A DNA stretch of 64,000 nucleotides, from assembly GCA_025526935.1 (NCBI GenBank), contig JAHLKD010000117.1, positions 62,001-126,000 on the forward strand. The letters run 5' to 3'. Below the pieces are notes generated by a model. It had not been told where the DNA came from. It saw nothing but the letters and a program-made list of their open reading frames with translations, and did not search any database. Below are positions 11,803-22,309 of the stretch, piece by piece; position 1 is the stretch's first letter, and each line of letters opens with the position of its first letter. The position numbers and the translations under genes are program-made. The DNA is from Cladochytrium replicatum (Eukaryota; Chytridiomycota; Chytridiomycetes; Cladochytriales; Cladochytriaceae).

Positions 11803-13887
11803 TTACCTCGGCACGTCGTCTTCCCTCGCGGGAGATAGTATATACACCGGCACCAGCCCCGCAACCTCCCTCGCTTTCCCCTTTGCCGTGCTCTCCCCGT
11901 TCTCCGTCTTCCCATTCTTCACAGCAGCCTTCCCATTGCTCACAACCTTCACGTTCGTCTCACTCAACTTGGACTTCCACGACACCTTTGGAACTCCCAG
12001 CCCCGTCGCCGTCCCGTTCCCATTCACTTCGGGTGTTTTCTCCTCTTCCGCCGCCCGTGAAGCCGACGACGCGCCATTCACTTCTTTTTTCTCCCCATTC
12101 AGGCTCCCCAGCCTCAACACGAGCGCCCAGTGGTCCTCGAAAGTCTCGACGACAACAACTATATCGTTCCTGCTCAACGAGATCTCGTCTTCACGCTCCG
12201 CATCGTGCCCTACAACGACCCTGTACCGCTTCCCCTTCTCGGCTGAGGGAACCCACGTCGATGGGCCGCCGGTGTTTCGAGGCGGGGGTCCGCCGCTGAT
12301 GATTCGGACTTTGGTGCCGTTGATGGTCACTGTCGTTGCATGCCCGCCCCATTGTTCCGGCCCAGATACGACCTGATGAACTGTTTTCGCGGGGCTCGAG
12401 CTCGAAGACGTGTCGTCGTCGTTCTGCTCGTAAAAGTTCCATGTTTTTTCGACTTTCGTCCGAGGCGACTTTTTCCGATGATAGTGGTGATGCCGGTGAT
12501 TGGGAACAGCAAGGAGAGCGGCGGAAGGAAGCTGCGGGAGCGGAGGTACTTCGGGTGACGACGAGCCCATGAGGGTCGTGGACCCGGGCGTTGTAGGCGC
12601 AGATGCAGTTCCCGTCATCAATGGCGTATTTTGCATCGATTCCGTCAAATCCGCGACTGTCGACGCCTCATCTTCGTCCTCCACATCGCTCGCGGCCGTC
12701 ACAGACTCGTCACCAACAATCCCAGGTGCGTTTGCGTCTCCAATAAAAGTTGTTCCCCCGCTTTCCTCGTCTCCGCCCTTCCGTCTCGAGTCCAACCACC
12801 CCGAATAGACATCATACAGCTTCTCAATGAACCCAGCCTTCCCACCCTTTGCAGCTTGTGCCGCCGCCGCAGCAATCTCCCGGTGCGACCCAGACCCCAC
12901 GAGCGGGTACTTGCCCTTCTCCTCCCACCGCTGCAGCTGCTTCATTTTCCGAGAGAGGTACGTGAGCGTTGAGGCGACGATGATCAGGCAGACGCCTAGG
13001 ACGATGCCGACGGAGATTCCGGCGATGCGGGCGGAGATGGCGGAGGTGGTTTCGCCGCAAGTCGGCGCGGAGTCGAAGAGGACCGGGCCGGCTATGTCGA
13101 GAGGGGAACTGGTGGGGGAGATTGCTGCTGCGGAGGAGGTGGGGAGTTCAGGGTGGGAGTCCTCATGTTGAAGGGATTCGGAACCTTTTGTTGTGGATGG
13201 GAAGACCCAGATGAGGGCGACTTGGAACGGGGACTGGCCGGCGATGGAGGGAGGTACTTCGGAGAAGTTGCGATAGTAGCGCGTTTCTGGTGGTGTGAGA
13301 GGGATGACTGCGTCGTTTAGCTTTACTTGCTGCGATGGGTCCCTCTGAGACTGAATGAAAGGTTTCAGTAATTGAGAACAGATAAATTCTTAATGCTTCT
13401 GCTACCTGCAGATAAAGGTCCGCTCCTGTAGCGTTCCAAGTGGGTTTTCTGTATGTCCCCATAATGTCGAACCTGATCCGCTGGTTGAGCAATATGGTGT
13501 ACTCGGTCACAACGTCGCCTTCTTCACCCGTTGATACCGTCGAAGCACACACAGTGTTATCGATGGTTGATATAAGCAAAACTAAACACACAAATTATGT
13601 GTAAAATGGAAAGTTCGTTCGGGGAGGTTTTTTCACGACTCACCAGGCCCATTTTCGGTGGTCTGTCTCTGCACGAGCCTGTGGGAGGACCTATGACCGG
13701 AAAGTGCGATTGGAGAGGCATTAGCTTGCCATGGCAGAATGAGCAGCTGTGTAGCGAGGAAGAGCGCAAGTGTGGAAGGAAGAAAAGAGCGGTGTCTCCT
13801 TCTTTGAGAATTCGAAGGAATGTTGTTGGGATGTGAGGATGGGCCAGAAGTGTGTGACCCAGCTATCGACGGTGGATGGTGTGGCAT
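11803..13887 (-). CDS. Single-pass membrane protein with cytosolic SH3 domain
   Basis: Exons 13887-13644, 13581-13406 and 13350-11803 give 655 residues. The first exon carries a hydrophobic signal-type segment (STLALFLATQLLILPWQANA). It is followed by an extracellular part with possible N-glycosylation sites (NAT, NFS), one transmembrane helix (IAGISVGIVLGVCLIIVAST, near 13010-12960) and a cytosolic tail. The tail is rich in Ser/Thr/Pro and contains an SH3 domain at about 12230-11810: RYRVVVGHDAEREDEISL, then NDIVVVVETFEDHWALV, a Gly/Ser-containing insert, then GLVPVYIL. This topology resembles fungal Fus1 and Sho1-type sensors or fusion proteins, but I cannot assign orthology. The insert between the WALV and GLVPVYIL strands is unusually long for an SH3 domain. 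Confidence 0.75.
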
Positions 13888-14352
13888 CTTTTGTGATGGT
13901 TGTTCAAAAATGCCCGATGGACGAGCTGTGAGAACCGCGAGAGGATTAGCGAGAGTTCACCGATACGCTCGGCAAGTGCATTCATGCGGGTTTCACGCAC
14001 CTACGAGCAACGACCCTCGTGCAAACTCTCAACAATCGGTGGACGGGCTGCGTGCACTTGGAAAATTGATGCGAAAATTTTTGGGATCGGCATAATTTGG
14101 GTGAAATAAAAGCATAATATCAGAAATGGGCCTCTCGTTGTTCGTTGGATCGAGCAGGTGAAATGCACCAGAGAAAGTTTCATTTTGAAACAATACCTAG
14201 TCCAAGTATCTCAATCTCAATATCATCTCTGGGGTGGTGGATCGCATTGGAGCAAAAAGATCTCGATCTCTTCTACTTCCTCCCACCATTCTCGCTTTGT
14301 CCGGTCGCCCTCTCTAGATTCTACCTCTCACGTCCATCCAGCTGCACGGACC
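13888..14352. other. Intergenic gap, no gene seen
   Basis: Upstream region of the SH3 membrane-protein gene. It contains only short ORFs without recognisable domains and ends at the methyltransferase relic. Confidence 0.45.
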
Positions 14353-14830
14353 TCATCCTACCAGAATACCATCACGTCCTTCTAACGCCACTCCATAACC
14401 CGCAATCGCAGTGATGGTCGAAATGAGATGGTCGAATGCCTGGATTTCGTACACGACGTCCGTTGGATGATCAAGCCACTCGTTTCGATGGAGTGGTCTA
14501 GAATTCGGCAACCATGCATCCCGATGATGCGATGACCCCCAGTCAAGTGCACGCACTTCCACAATGCATCGAGATCCTTCTCCGAATCCGCCTCGTCCTT
14601 CATCTGCACACAAAAAATTCGCCAGTCATGTAGTTGCACAAGTGTTAGACCATTGTTTAGGTTTATCTAAAACGAAATTCCGTATCGAGCAGACCCAGGT
14701 CCCCCACCATCTCCGTCACGACTACCTCCACATTCTCAATCTCCGTGCTCTCCCGTGATTAATGTAGTGCACCCGCGGCCGAGTTCCAGAATGCGGATAT
14801 GCGACTGATTTGGAGAGGAGATGCCAATGA
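14353..14830 (-). pseudogene. Decayed METTL21-type protein methyltransferase
   Basis: Three minus-strand reading frames together carry the ordered motifs of the lysine methyltransferase family that includes METTL21. Motif I reads IRILELGRG (near 14790), then a stretch NVEVVVTEMVGDLGLLD, then VEVRALDWG, then a post-II block DVVYEIQAFDHLISTI (near 14440). These are split by at least two frameshifts: one just after motif I, the other just before the intron-like stretch at about 14670-14620. The remaining intron still joins neighbouring pieces in phase. The ORF ends early, shortly after the last block, and no convincing N-terminus was found. This is read as a pseudogene, not a working enzyme. Confidence 0.6.
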
Positions 14831-15265
14831 GAATGGAAGGGGCCGTGAGCATAGAACGCCGGAGAGGACTGGTACATGAGTCACAGAGGCAGTTGACAGG
14901 TTCCAGGCTCTGGACTATCGACAGGGATGTCTCATGTTGAGATTCGGGTGGGATAAGAGAGGGCGAGAAGCCGACAGCGGGATGTTGTGGTGCAAAAACG
15001 AGACGTATAGCGGAGAAGTGAAGCAAGCATTTCGTGTTGAAAGTTTAGTCGCCCTCCCAGTTGGATGCACTTAAGCTGTGGTGTCGTGATTCATGCCTGC
15101 TGCTCACTTCCAGAGTGGCCCCATATAACAGTGCTTCAATGGGCTGACTCTAGAAAGCAATCCGTGCAATGGCGCAGTGCTCCAACGCTGAGGATCGGAT
15201 CATAAAACGGGCGGAAATCTTTAAATCACCGACGGAACGGAACGAGAACGACGCCCACGCTCACA
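14831..15265. other. Intergenic gap before FPP synthase
   Basis: Probably holds the FPP synthase promoter and further decayed 5' sequence of the methyltransferase relic. No specific motif is recognised. Confidence 0.4.
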
Positions 15266-16603
<1,338 letters not shown>

Positions 16604-16612
16604 ATAGTTCTG

Positions 16613-16680
16613 CTAAAGTTACATCTTTTGAATGCTGTTTGACGCCACTTCTAAAGTTACATCTTGTGAATGCTGTTTGA
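16613..16680 (+). repeat. Two-copy 30-bp direct repeat
   Basis: A 30-base unit beginning CTAAAGTTACATCTT occurs at 16613-16642 and 16651-16680 with one mismatch, 38 bp apart. It sits 10 bp after the FPP synthase stop codon, so it is probably in that gene's 3' UTR. Confidence 0.85.
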
Positions 16681-17127
16681 AAGTGATGCCAAACCTTTTC
16701 CGGTCGTAACTTTATTGTACAAGTGAAACACAACAAAACCGCACAAAAACAAGTGTACGTGCACCGCGCAAAGCACCACTTTCGCTCCTCCCAAGCGACT
16801 GAATGCTCCATGCCATCCGTTGGCTGAATCGCTGGGAACGAACTTTTCGCTGATTTTGATTCACATGAAACAAGCGTGACACTGTCACGGTCACCACATG
16901 CGCTTCTTTTGACGAAGCGCCCTGTTTGTTACCGTTCGAAAGTCAATGACTCCGGGTCCTTCAACCATATACTCGACAAGCCGCCAACGTTTGTTCCCAC
17001 TGATCCAGAAATTGAAACATCCTATTCGGAATGTTTTCTTATTCGTGACTAGTAAATAAATGAAATTGACAAAAGGAATTAAGATCAAAAGTGATCAAGA
17101 GTGGGTCGAGTGGCAGAGGCCTTTCCG
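16681..17127. other. Convergent intergenic gap
   Basis: Lies between the FPP synthase 3' end and the RING protein stop codon. No gene, RNA or repeat is recognised besides the direct repeat just upstream. Confidence 0.45.
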
Positions 17128-18522
17128 CTATTGTCTAAACCGAGTCAAAAAGAGGCTGCACGCATTACAGCTCGGCCCGTTACCAGGACCACAGTATCCA
17201 TCACAGTCATGGCGATCCTGAAGCTCCGGCATTCGTCTCCCGCAGTACCACACCTGATGTTCTCCACGTCTCACAAGCGCACCTTCCCTGTTGACGCTCA
17301 TGGATTCCGGGATCCTGCCAACCTCACGGTCCAGCCTGGAACACGCTCGACAATTGCACCCGTCACTTGGTCCGCACCGTCCATCGCAACAGAAGCAATC
17401 GATCTCACCACAGCAGTAAAACTTTCCGGTCGACCCTAGCCTTGCCATCCGCCCATCGCTGTTCCGTCTTGGACTCACTCTGTCTTGGTCGGTTGGCCCG
17501 AAGACAGTGTGATTGATCAATGCTTCGTACCTGTCCGGTTGAAGCTCTTCGCATGATTGGCACTGCGGCCCGCTGTCTGGGCCACAGTATCCATCACTGT
17601 CAAAACGCCCCTGCAGCTCGGGCATGCGTCGACCGCAATACCAAGTGCCGTTATCGCATGGTTCTGTCACCGCGCCATCGCTGTTGACAAGCGTGTTGAT
17701 TGGGAGTTGTCGGGTTTCAATGTCAAGAGCCATGCACGCACTGCAATTGCAGCCGGACGAGGGACCGCAGAAGCCGTCGCAGCACTCACAAGTGAAGTCC
17801 AAGGGTCCCCCACAGTAGTGTTTTCCAGACCTACCCAGACGCGCCAAGCCGCCATCGGCATTACGTTTTGCTGCAATGGCGTTTGGGGAAATGGTGTTTG
17901 AAGGTGTACTTGTCGGGAGAGACTGGGAGCGCGAAGGTGAGCGCATACGCTGTGATTGAGGTGACCGTCGAGTGGTGGTTAAGCCGTGTCGGATCTGAGG
18001 TAAAGTCTGCCGTGTCGATGAGGAGGTGAGCTGAAGCTGGAGCTGTCCCAGCATTTGCTCAATGAAGGTTCCTGAATTCTGATCATCGGGTGGAGGGATC
18101 GCGATTTTGGGTGCTTGAAGCGGTGGTGGCCGTTTTGGGCAGTCGTTTTGCTGGTGTTTCCAGTACTTGTCCCCCTGTACGCTGATTCCACACTGGAGTG
18201 GGCAAGGCATCGTGATGTTCGCCATCAAGCGCAATGCAAGGCCACTTGGTGAGTGCGCGATAGGGTTCTTTCTACAAAACGGGCAGACGTGCGACGTTGA
18301 ACTCAGCGCAATGAGACATTCCTTGCAGAACAGTTGGTGGCAGCAGAGTGTTTCATGCGGTTCTGAAAGTATGTCAAGGCAGATAGCGCACTGGAAGTGT
18401 TCCGACAAGTCACTGCCGGTGGACATGGTGGGACGCGTGGCTTTCCATCCACCTTTAGCTGGCTGAACAACTCCCAGGGGAAATCGTTTATCGTAACCTT
18501 TTTGTTTTTCACAACGGTTCAT
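17128..18522 (-). CDS. RING-finger protein with Cys-rich tandem repeats
   Basis: Intron-free 464-residue ORF. A C3HC4 RING lies at about residues 44-83: CAICLDILSEP, CCHQLFCKECL, VCPFC. A second Cys/His region follows (MPCPLQCGISV...WKHQQNDCPKR), like the zinc finger that often follows RING in TRAF-type ligases. The C-terminal half has four related modules of two alternating kinds. One kind contains CDGxCGPSxGCNCxAC and the other WYCGRRMPELQ followed by DGYCGPxxGPxCxxC. By analogy the RING suggests E3 ubiquitin ligase activity, and the modules may bind zinc or substrate. A second Met at 18426 sits closer to the RING and could be the real start. Confidence 0.75.
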   Translation of the reverse strand: MNRCEKQKGYDKRFPLGVVQPAKGGWKATRPTMSTGSDLSEHFQCAICLDILSEPHETLCCHQLFCKECLIALSSTSHVCPFCRKNPIAHSPSGLALRLMANITMPCPLQCGISVQGDKYWKHQQNDCPKRPPPLQAPKIAIPPPDDQNSGTFIEQMLGQLQLQLTSSSTRQTLPQIRHGLTTTRRSPQSQRMRSPSRSQSLPTSTPSNTISPNAIAAKRNADGGLARLGRSGKHYCGGPLDFTCECCDGFCGPSSGCNCSACMALDIETRQLPINTLVNSDGAVTEPCDNGTWYCGRRMPELQGRFDSDGYCGPDSGPQCQSCEELQPDRYEALINHTVFGPTDQDRVSPRRNSDGRMARLGSTGKFYCCGEIDCFCCDGRCGPSDGCNCRACSRLDREVGRIPESMSVNREGALVRRGEHQVWYCGRRMPELQDRHDCDGYCGPGNGPSCNACSLFLTRFRQ

Positions 18523-18628
18523 TTCAAGAGATCCGACTGGTCTGAGCTTTTCTACAGCCTTGGGGCTCTTTCATACACGAATTGGATCAGCATTTACTGT
18601 AGTCCAGCACTGCAATGTCAGTCAGCGC

Positions 18629-19518
18629 CTACTTCATGTGCTGCAAGATCCACTCCTTCTGCTTCGCCGCAAACGCCTGGATCTCCTCCTCAGTCATGAT
18701 CTTGAGCGGTGTGGGCACATCCAGACCCTTCCTCAGTGCAGGGCGGGCAAAGCACCTGTCGTGCCACGCCTTGACATGGGGGTAGGGGTCAAAGGTGATG
18801 CCAGGGTAGTAAGCAGACTTCGCCCAGGGGAAGGCCGCGATATCTGCGACGGAGAACTGGGATCCGATGATGTATTCGCGACCGTCTGCGAGGTGGGACT
18901 CGAGGACAGAGTAGAGACGGTTGACCTCGACGTCGTAACGCTTGATAGCGTAGGGAATGGTTTCGCCGGCGTAGCGAGCAAAGTGGTTGAGTTGGCCCTG
19001 CATGGGACCGAGACCACCCATCTGCCACATGAGCCACTGAGAAGGAAAAGGTTTGGCATTGAGTAAACGACCAATGACTTTGTGACGAACTATTTAAACC
19101 TGGATAGCTTCGGATTTGAGGTTGGGGTCGGCAGGAAAGATCTTGTGCTCGGGGTCGTAGTGCTCAGCAAGGTAAAGGAGGATGGCACCAGACTCGAACA
19201 CGTTGAAGTCGCCGCGTTTGTGGTCAACAATTGCGGGAATGCGACCGTTGGGGTTGATCTTCACAAACCTAAGACAGTGAAATCAGTTCCATGCCATCAC
19301 TTTGCACGCCGAAAAATTGCATACATACCAGGGATCCTTCTGCTCATTCTTTGAGAAATCAATGGGGTACACCTTGTATGGAAGACCGAGTTCCTCAAGA
19401 GCAACCGAGACCTTGTGGCCATTGGGAGTGCCTGTTGAGATAGAATTCAGAGGGAATGCGTTTCGAAGACGGGGATAGTTTTACCAGCGGTGTAGAGGGT
19501 GAAGAACGGCTCAGACAT
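18629..19518 (-). CDS. Glutathione S-transferase, Ure2/YghU-like
   Basis: Exons 19518-19485, 19431-19329, 19268-19100 and 19036-18629 encode 237 residues. The thioredoxin-fold half has the family motifs [32 protein letters not shown] and [15 protein letters not shown]. The C-terminal helical half has [19 protein letters not shown] and [12 protein letters not shown]. This order matches fungal Ure2-like and bacterial YghU-like GSTs. The N-terminal prion-type extension of yeast Ure2 is absent. The likely role is glutathione-dependent redox or detoxification chemistry in the cytosol. The first exon is only 34 bases. Confidence 0.9.
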
Positions 19519-19977
19519 TGTGTTTGAAGCAGCGGAGAAATTGCAAGAACGGGAGATGGAGAGGAGGCGTTGCCGACGGGGCGCGAGCAGAAAGACTTAT
19601 TATTCTTTGATCTAAGAAGCCGGAAAAAGTTGTTTTTTTGTGAAAATTAGTTGAAACGAAATTTTGAGTATTATACACGTGAAGCGACTCGATTTGCGGT
19701 TTAACTTCTTGCTCAACAAAAACTCTATCGTGGCTTTATTTTCTGGAATGGGCAAACACTTGAGTCACACCTTTCGTTGTTCAACTTTCTTTTCTCTGTA
19801 AAACGTGAAGTAAGATCAAATACAAATTGCTCCAGTGAAGACCGTCAAATCACTGGAGCTTACCGCCAGATCTCCAGGAGCAGCGCGAAAACACAACGTA
19901 CACCGATGCAGCTATGGGCAATGCCAGCTACAACGGACACATTCACGTTCTACATTGGTCGAACGACAGCCATTGAT

Positions 19978-20775
19978 TGACGAGGCGTCGGAGTTTGAGA
20001 AGATTGAAGTACTTGACTGGTGGAAGTCCAGCGGGCCCCATCTAGATTACACAATTGATTCGGTCGAGTATGGGGCGAGATTTGGCCGTTTCGAGTCCCT
20101 GTATTGGTGGATCGCCAGCGTTCTCGAGCTAAAGTAGTCAGATGATATGATCATCACGGCCATTAGATTGAGGGATAAATCGGTTCTAGTTTGGTGGACT
20201 GCCAGCGGAATTGAAGTGAAACTACCAGATCACGATGTTATGGATGGTTTGAGCAGTGATGGCAGGGCTGACATTCTTCGATGGTGGAGGGTCAACTGCG
20301 CTCCAAGCGGTTCGCAGGCGTGCTGGAATGGTGGAATACAACTGGATTGGACCTGGAGTGGACACATGAAGCGATGGATCGTGCCAGCACCAGGCACGTA
20401 AAGGTTCTGGAGTGGTGGAAATCAAGCGATCACGAGTTGGAGTATACACACGATGCGATCGATGCAGCGAGCGCAGACGTTTTCATCGATCTTTTGGACT
20501 GGTAGAATGGGAGCGGAATGCCTCTGAAATGGTCTCACCGTACAATAGATAAGGCAAGTCGTTGGCGGCACAAAAAAGTTTTGGAGTGGTGGAAAGCAAG
20601 CGGACTGGAGCAAAGGTGTATTACAGATCGAATCTTGCACATTTTGGCGGCAAGGTGGGCTGGAGATGAGGTGGACGGAAAACCCATTGGATTCGACAGT
20701 GGGCGACTTGAACATCACAGTTCTGGGGTGGTGGAGAAAGAGTGGGCTTGAAATGAAGTGGACTAATCATTTCCC
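19978..20775 (+). pseudogene. Decayed array of WW-containing ~28-aa repeats
   Basis: At least seven units of a repeat of about 28 residues can be read, each built like VLEWWKSSGLxLxYTxxAxD with A/S-rich ends. Good copies include IEVLDWWKSSGPHLDYT, AGVLEWWNTTGLDLEWTHEA, KVLEWWKSSDHELEYTHDA and TVLGWWRKSGLEMKWT. The array uses at least two, probably three, frames and has in-frame stops at 20135-20137 and 20503-20505, so it is not a working gene. Similar ankyrin-like WW repeats are, from memory, abundant in chytrid genomes. No start region is identifiable upstream. Confidence 0.72.
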
Positions 20776-20942
20776 GATTCTAATAAAATAGTTATAGTGG
20801 GAGCACAACTTCTGATGGTTTCCCTTTTTTTCGAGGTGTCTATTTTGCTAACATTACATTTGTTGTTAAACATTCCAGCAAGTGGCTTTGTGATATCACT
20901 CTGTTGAGATTTGTCTCAGCCCTTGGACTGCGATCCATCCGC

Positions 20943-21914
20943 ATGAACTCCGCTGTGGTGCACTTGGTCGTGAGGGATCGGGTGTTCCATGTGCCGAGGT
21001 AGGATACACACCCTTAGCACATTGCTGTACATCGCCAATTAGATAATTATTCGACCTTGTGTAGAAACCTAATCGTTGAGACATCACCTACAATGAGAAT
21101 GGCTTACCAGCATATGGATCCCACCCTCAACCAGTCTGTCGTCGAAAGCCTTCCTCCTTTTCTATCCCCAGAAGCCGTTGCCTCGCTTCTCAACTATCTC
21201 CACAAACGACAATACGTACCCCCAACTGTTTCTTGCCGTCTTTCCGCCAATGCCGAACGATATCCCCCAGAAAAACACAATAACCATAGTCCTACCCCTA
21301 TGCCAAGCGATCGAACATCCCCAGCACCATCATCTGGCGCAGAACCTCGATACGAAGTGACAAAGCTTGATATACCAGACCCAACAGCTCTTGTGGAACT
21401 TTTCTGGCTTGTTGGCGCACATTTCTCTAATTCCACCGAAGATCTGCGCAAGAAAGTTGCTTCGGATATACATGTTCATTTGAATCACTCTTCATGGTGG
21501 GCGATCAGGGCAAAGGCACTGGAAGGGTTGGAGTGGACAAGGGCTAACGGATCGGGTGCGGGGACAGAACAGCTTGAGATGGTTTTAAAAATGACAGAGA
21601 GTTATGGATTGCGAAATGGGTTGGTTGGAAAAGATACATCAGAGAACGGGTCGGGAGAACGGAAGGTGCGACCGTTGCCGGCGCGAAAAAAAGGAGTGGG
21701 TGGCGATTCGAAGCAATTTCAGAATCAGGGTATGGGAAGGGCAGGAGGGGCGGAGCATGATGATTCGATGTCGTTTGAATCCCACTGGGCTATGATCCCC
21801 CCACATCCACATCCGGCAAACGGATCGAGCAGCACGAATGCGAGAATTGTCAGATCTCACAAGAAGCTGCGGGCTGATGAGGTTACGCTCGATGGACCAG
21901 TTGATTTTGTGTAA
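20943..21914 (+). CDS. BTB/POZ-like protein
   Basis: Proposed exons 20943-20998 and 21065-21914 (301 residues). The 66-bp intron has GT/TGTAG ends and joins ...VHLVVRDRVFHVPR to NLIVETSPTMRMAYQ in phase. This gives the usual BTB opening (a strand, then an R/H-x-x-L-type segment) followed by LPPFLSPEAVASLLNYLHKRQY, which resembles the BTB B-helix and strand. A later block (PTALVELFWLVGAHFSNST) may be the BTB C-terminal helices. The rest is Ser/Pro-rich linker and tail. BTB proteins often act as adaptors, for example for Cullin-3, but no partner can be inferred. If the first exon is rejected, the ATG at 21093 starts a 273-residue protein. Confidence 0.55.
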
Positions 21915-22309
21915 ACTGTTCACAAGGTCTGAATGCAGAACAATTGTTTGCATGCTAGAGAGTTTGTGCAACTTTAAGCGATCTCTCCTTCTCTCGGATC
22001 CGGGATTGGATGAGCTATGTTTAGAGTGAGTGATTGGAAGTGTTTTAAATTGGCCGAATGGTTCGCCCATTGGCTGCGAAGGGCCACCTGAGTGCTCTGC
22101 AAAAGCGCACGTTGCACCTCCATTGCACTCTCGGCAATCACCGGATATCCAACAGCTCACCAGGAATCTACAGGCTGCTACGCTTGAACTGAAAAGTTTC
22201 AAGGTAACTTCGTGCCCCTCACCAGACTCCCACCACTGACCTTGATCCAGCGTACACCAAATCACAGCTGGATCAAAGCTTGAAACAAGTCACCCGCTCA
22301 GTATCGACC
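21915..22309. other. Intergenic gap, no gene seen
   Basis: Lies between the BTB-like gene and the START-protein ATG. It holds the 3' UTR of the former and the promoter of the latter. No motif is recognised. Confidence 0.45.

Noticed and set aside
18560-19066. Plus-strand 168-codon ORF
   Set aside because: It is antisense to the GST gene, which has clear domains and spliced exons.
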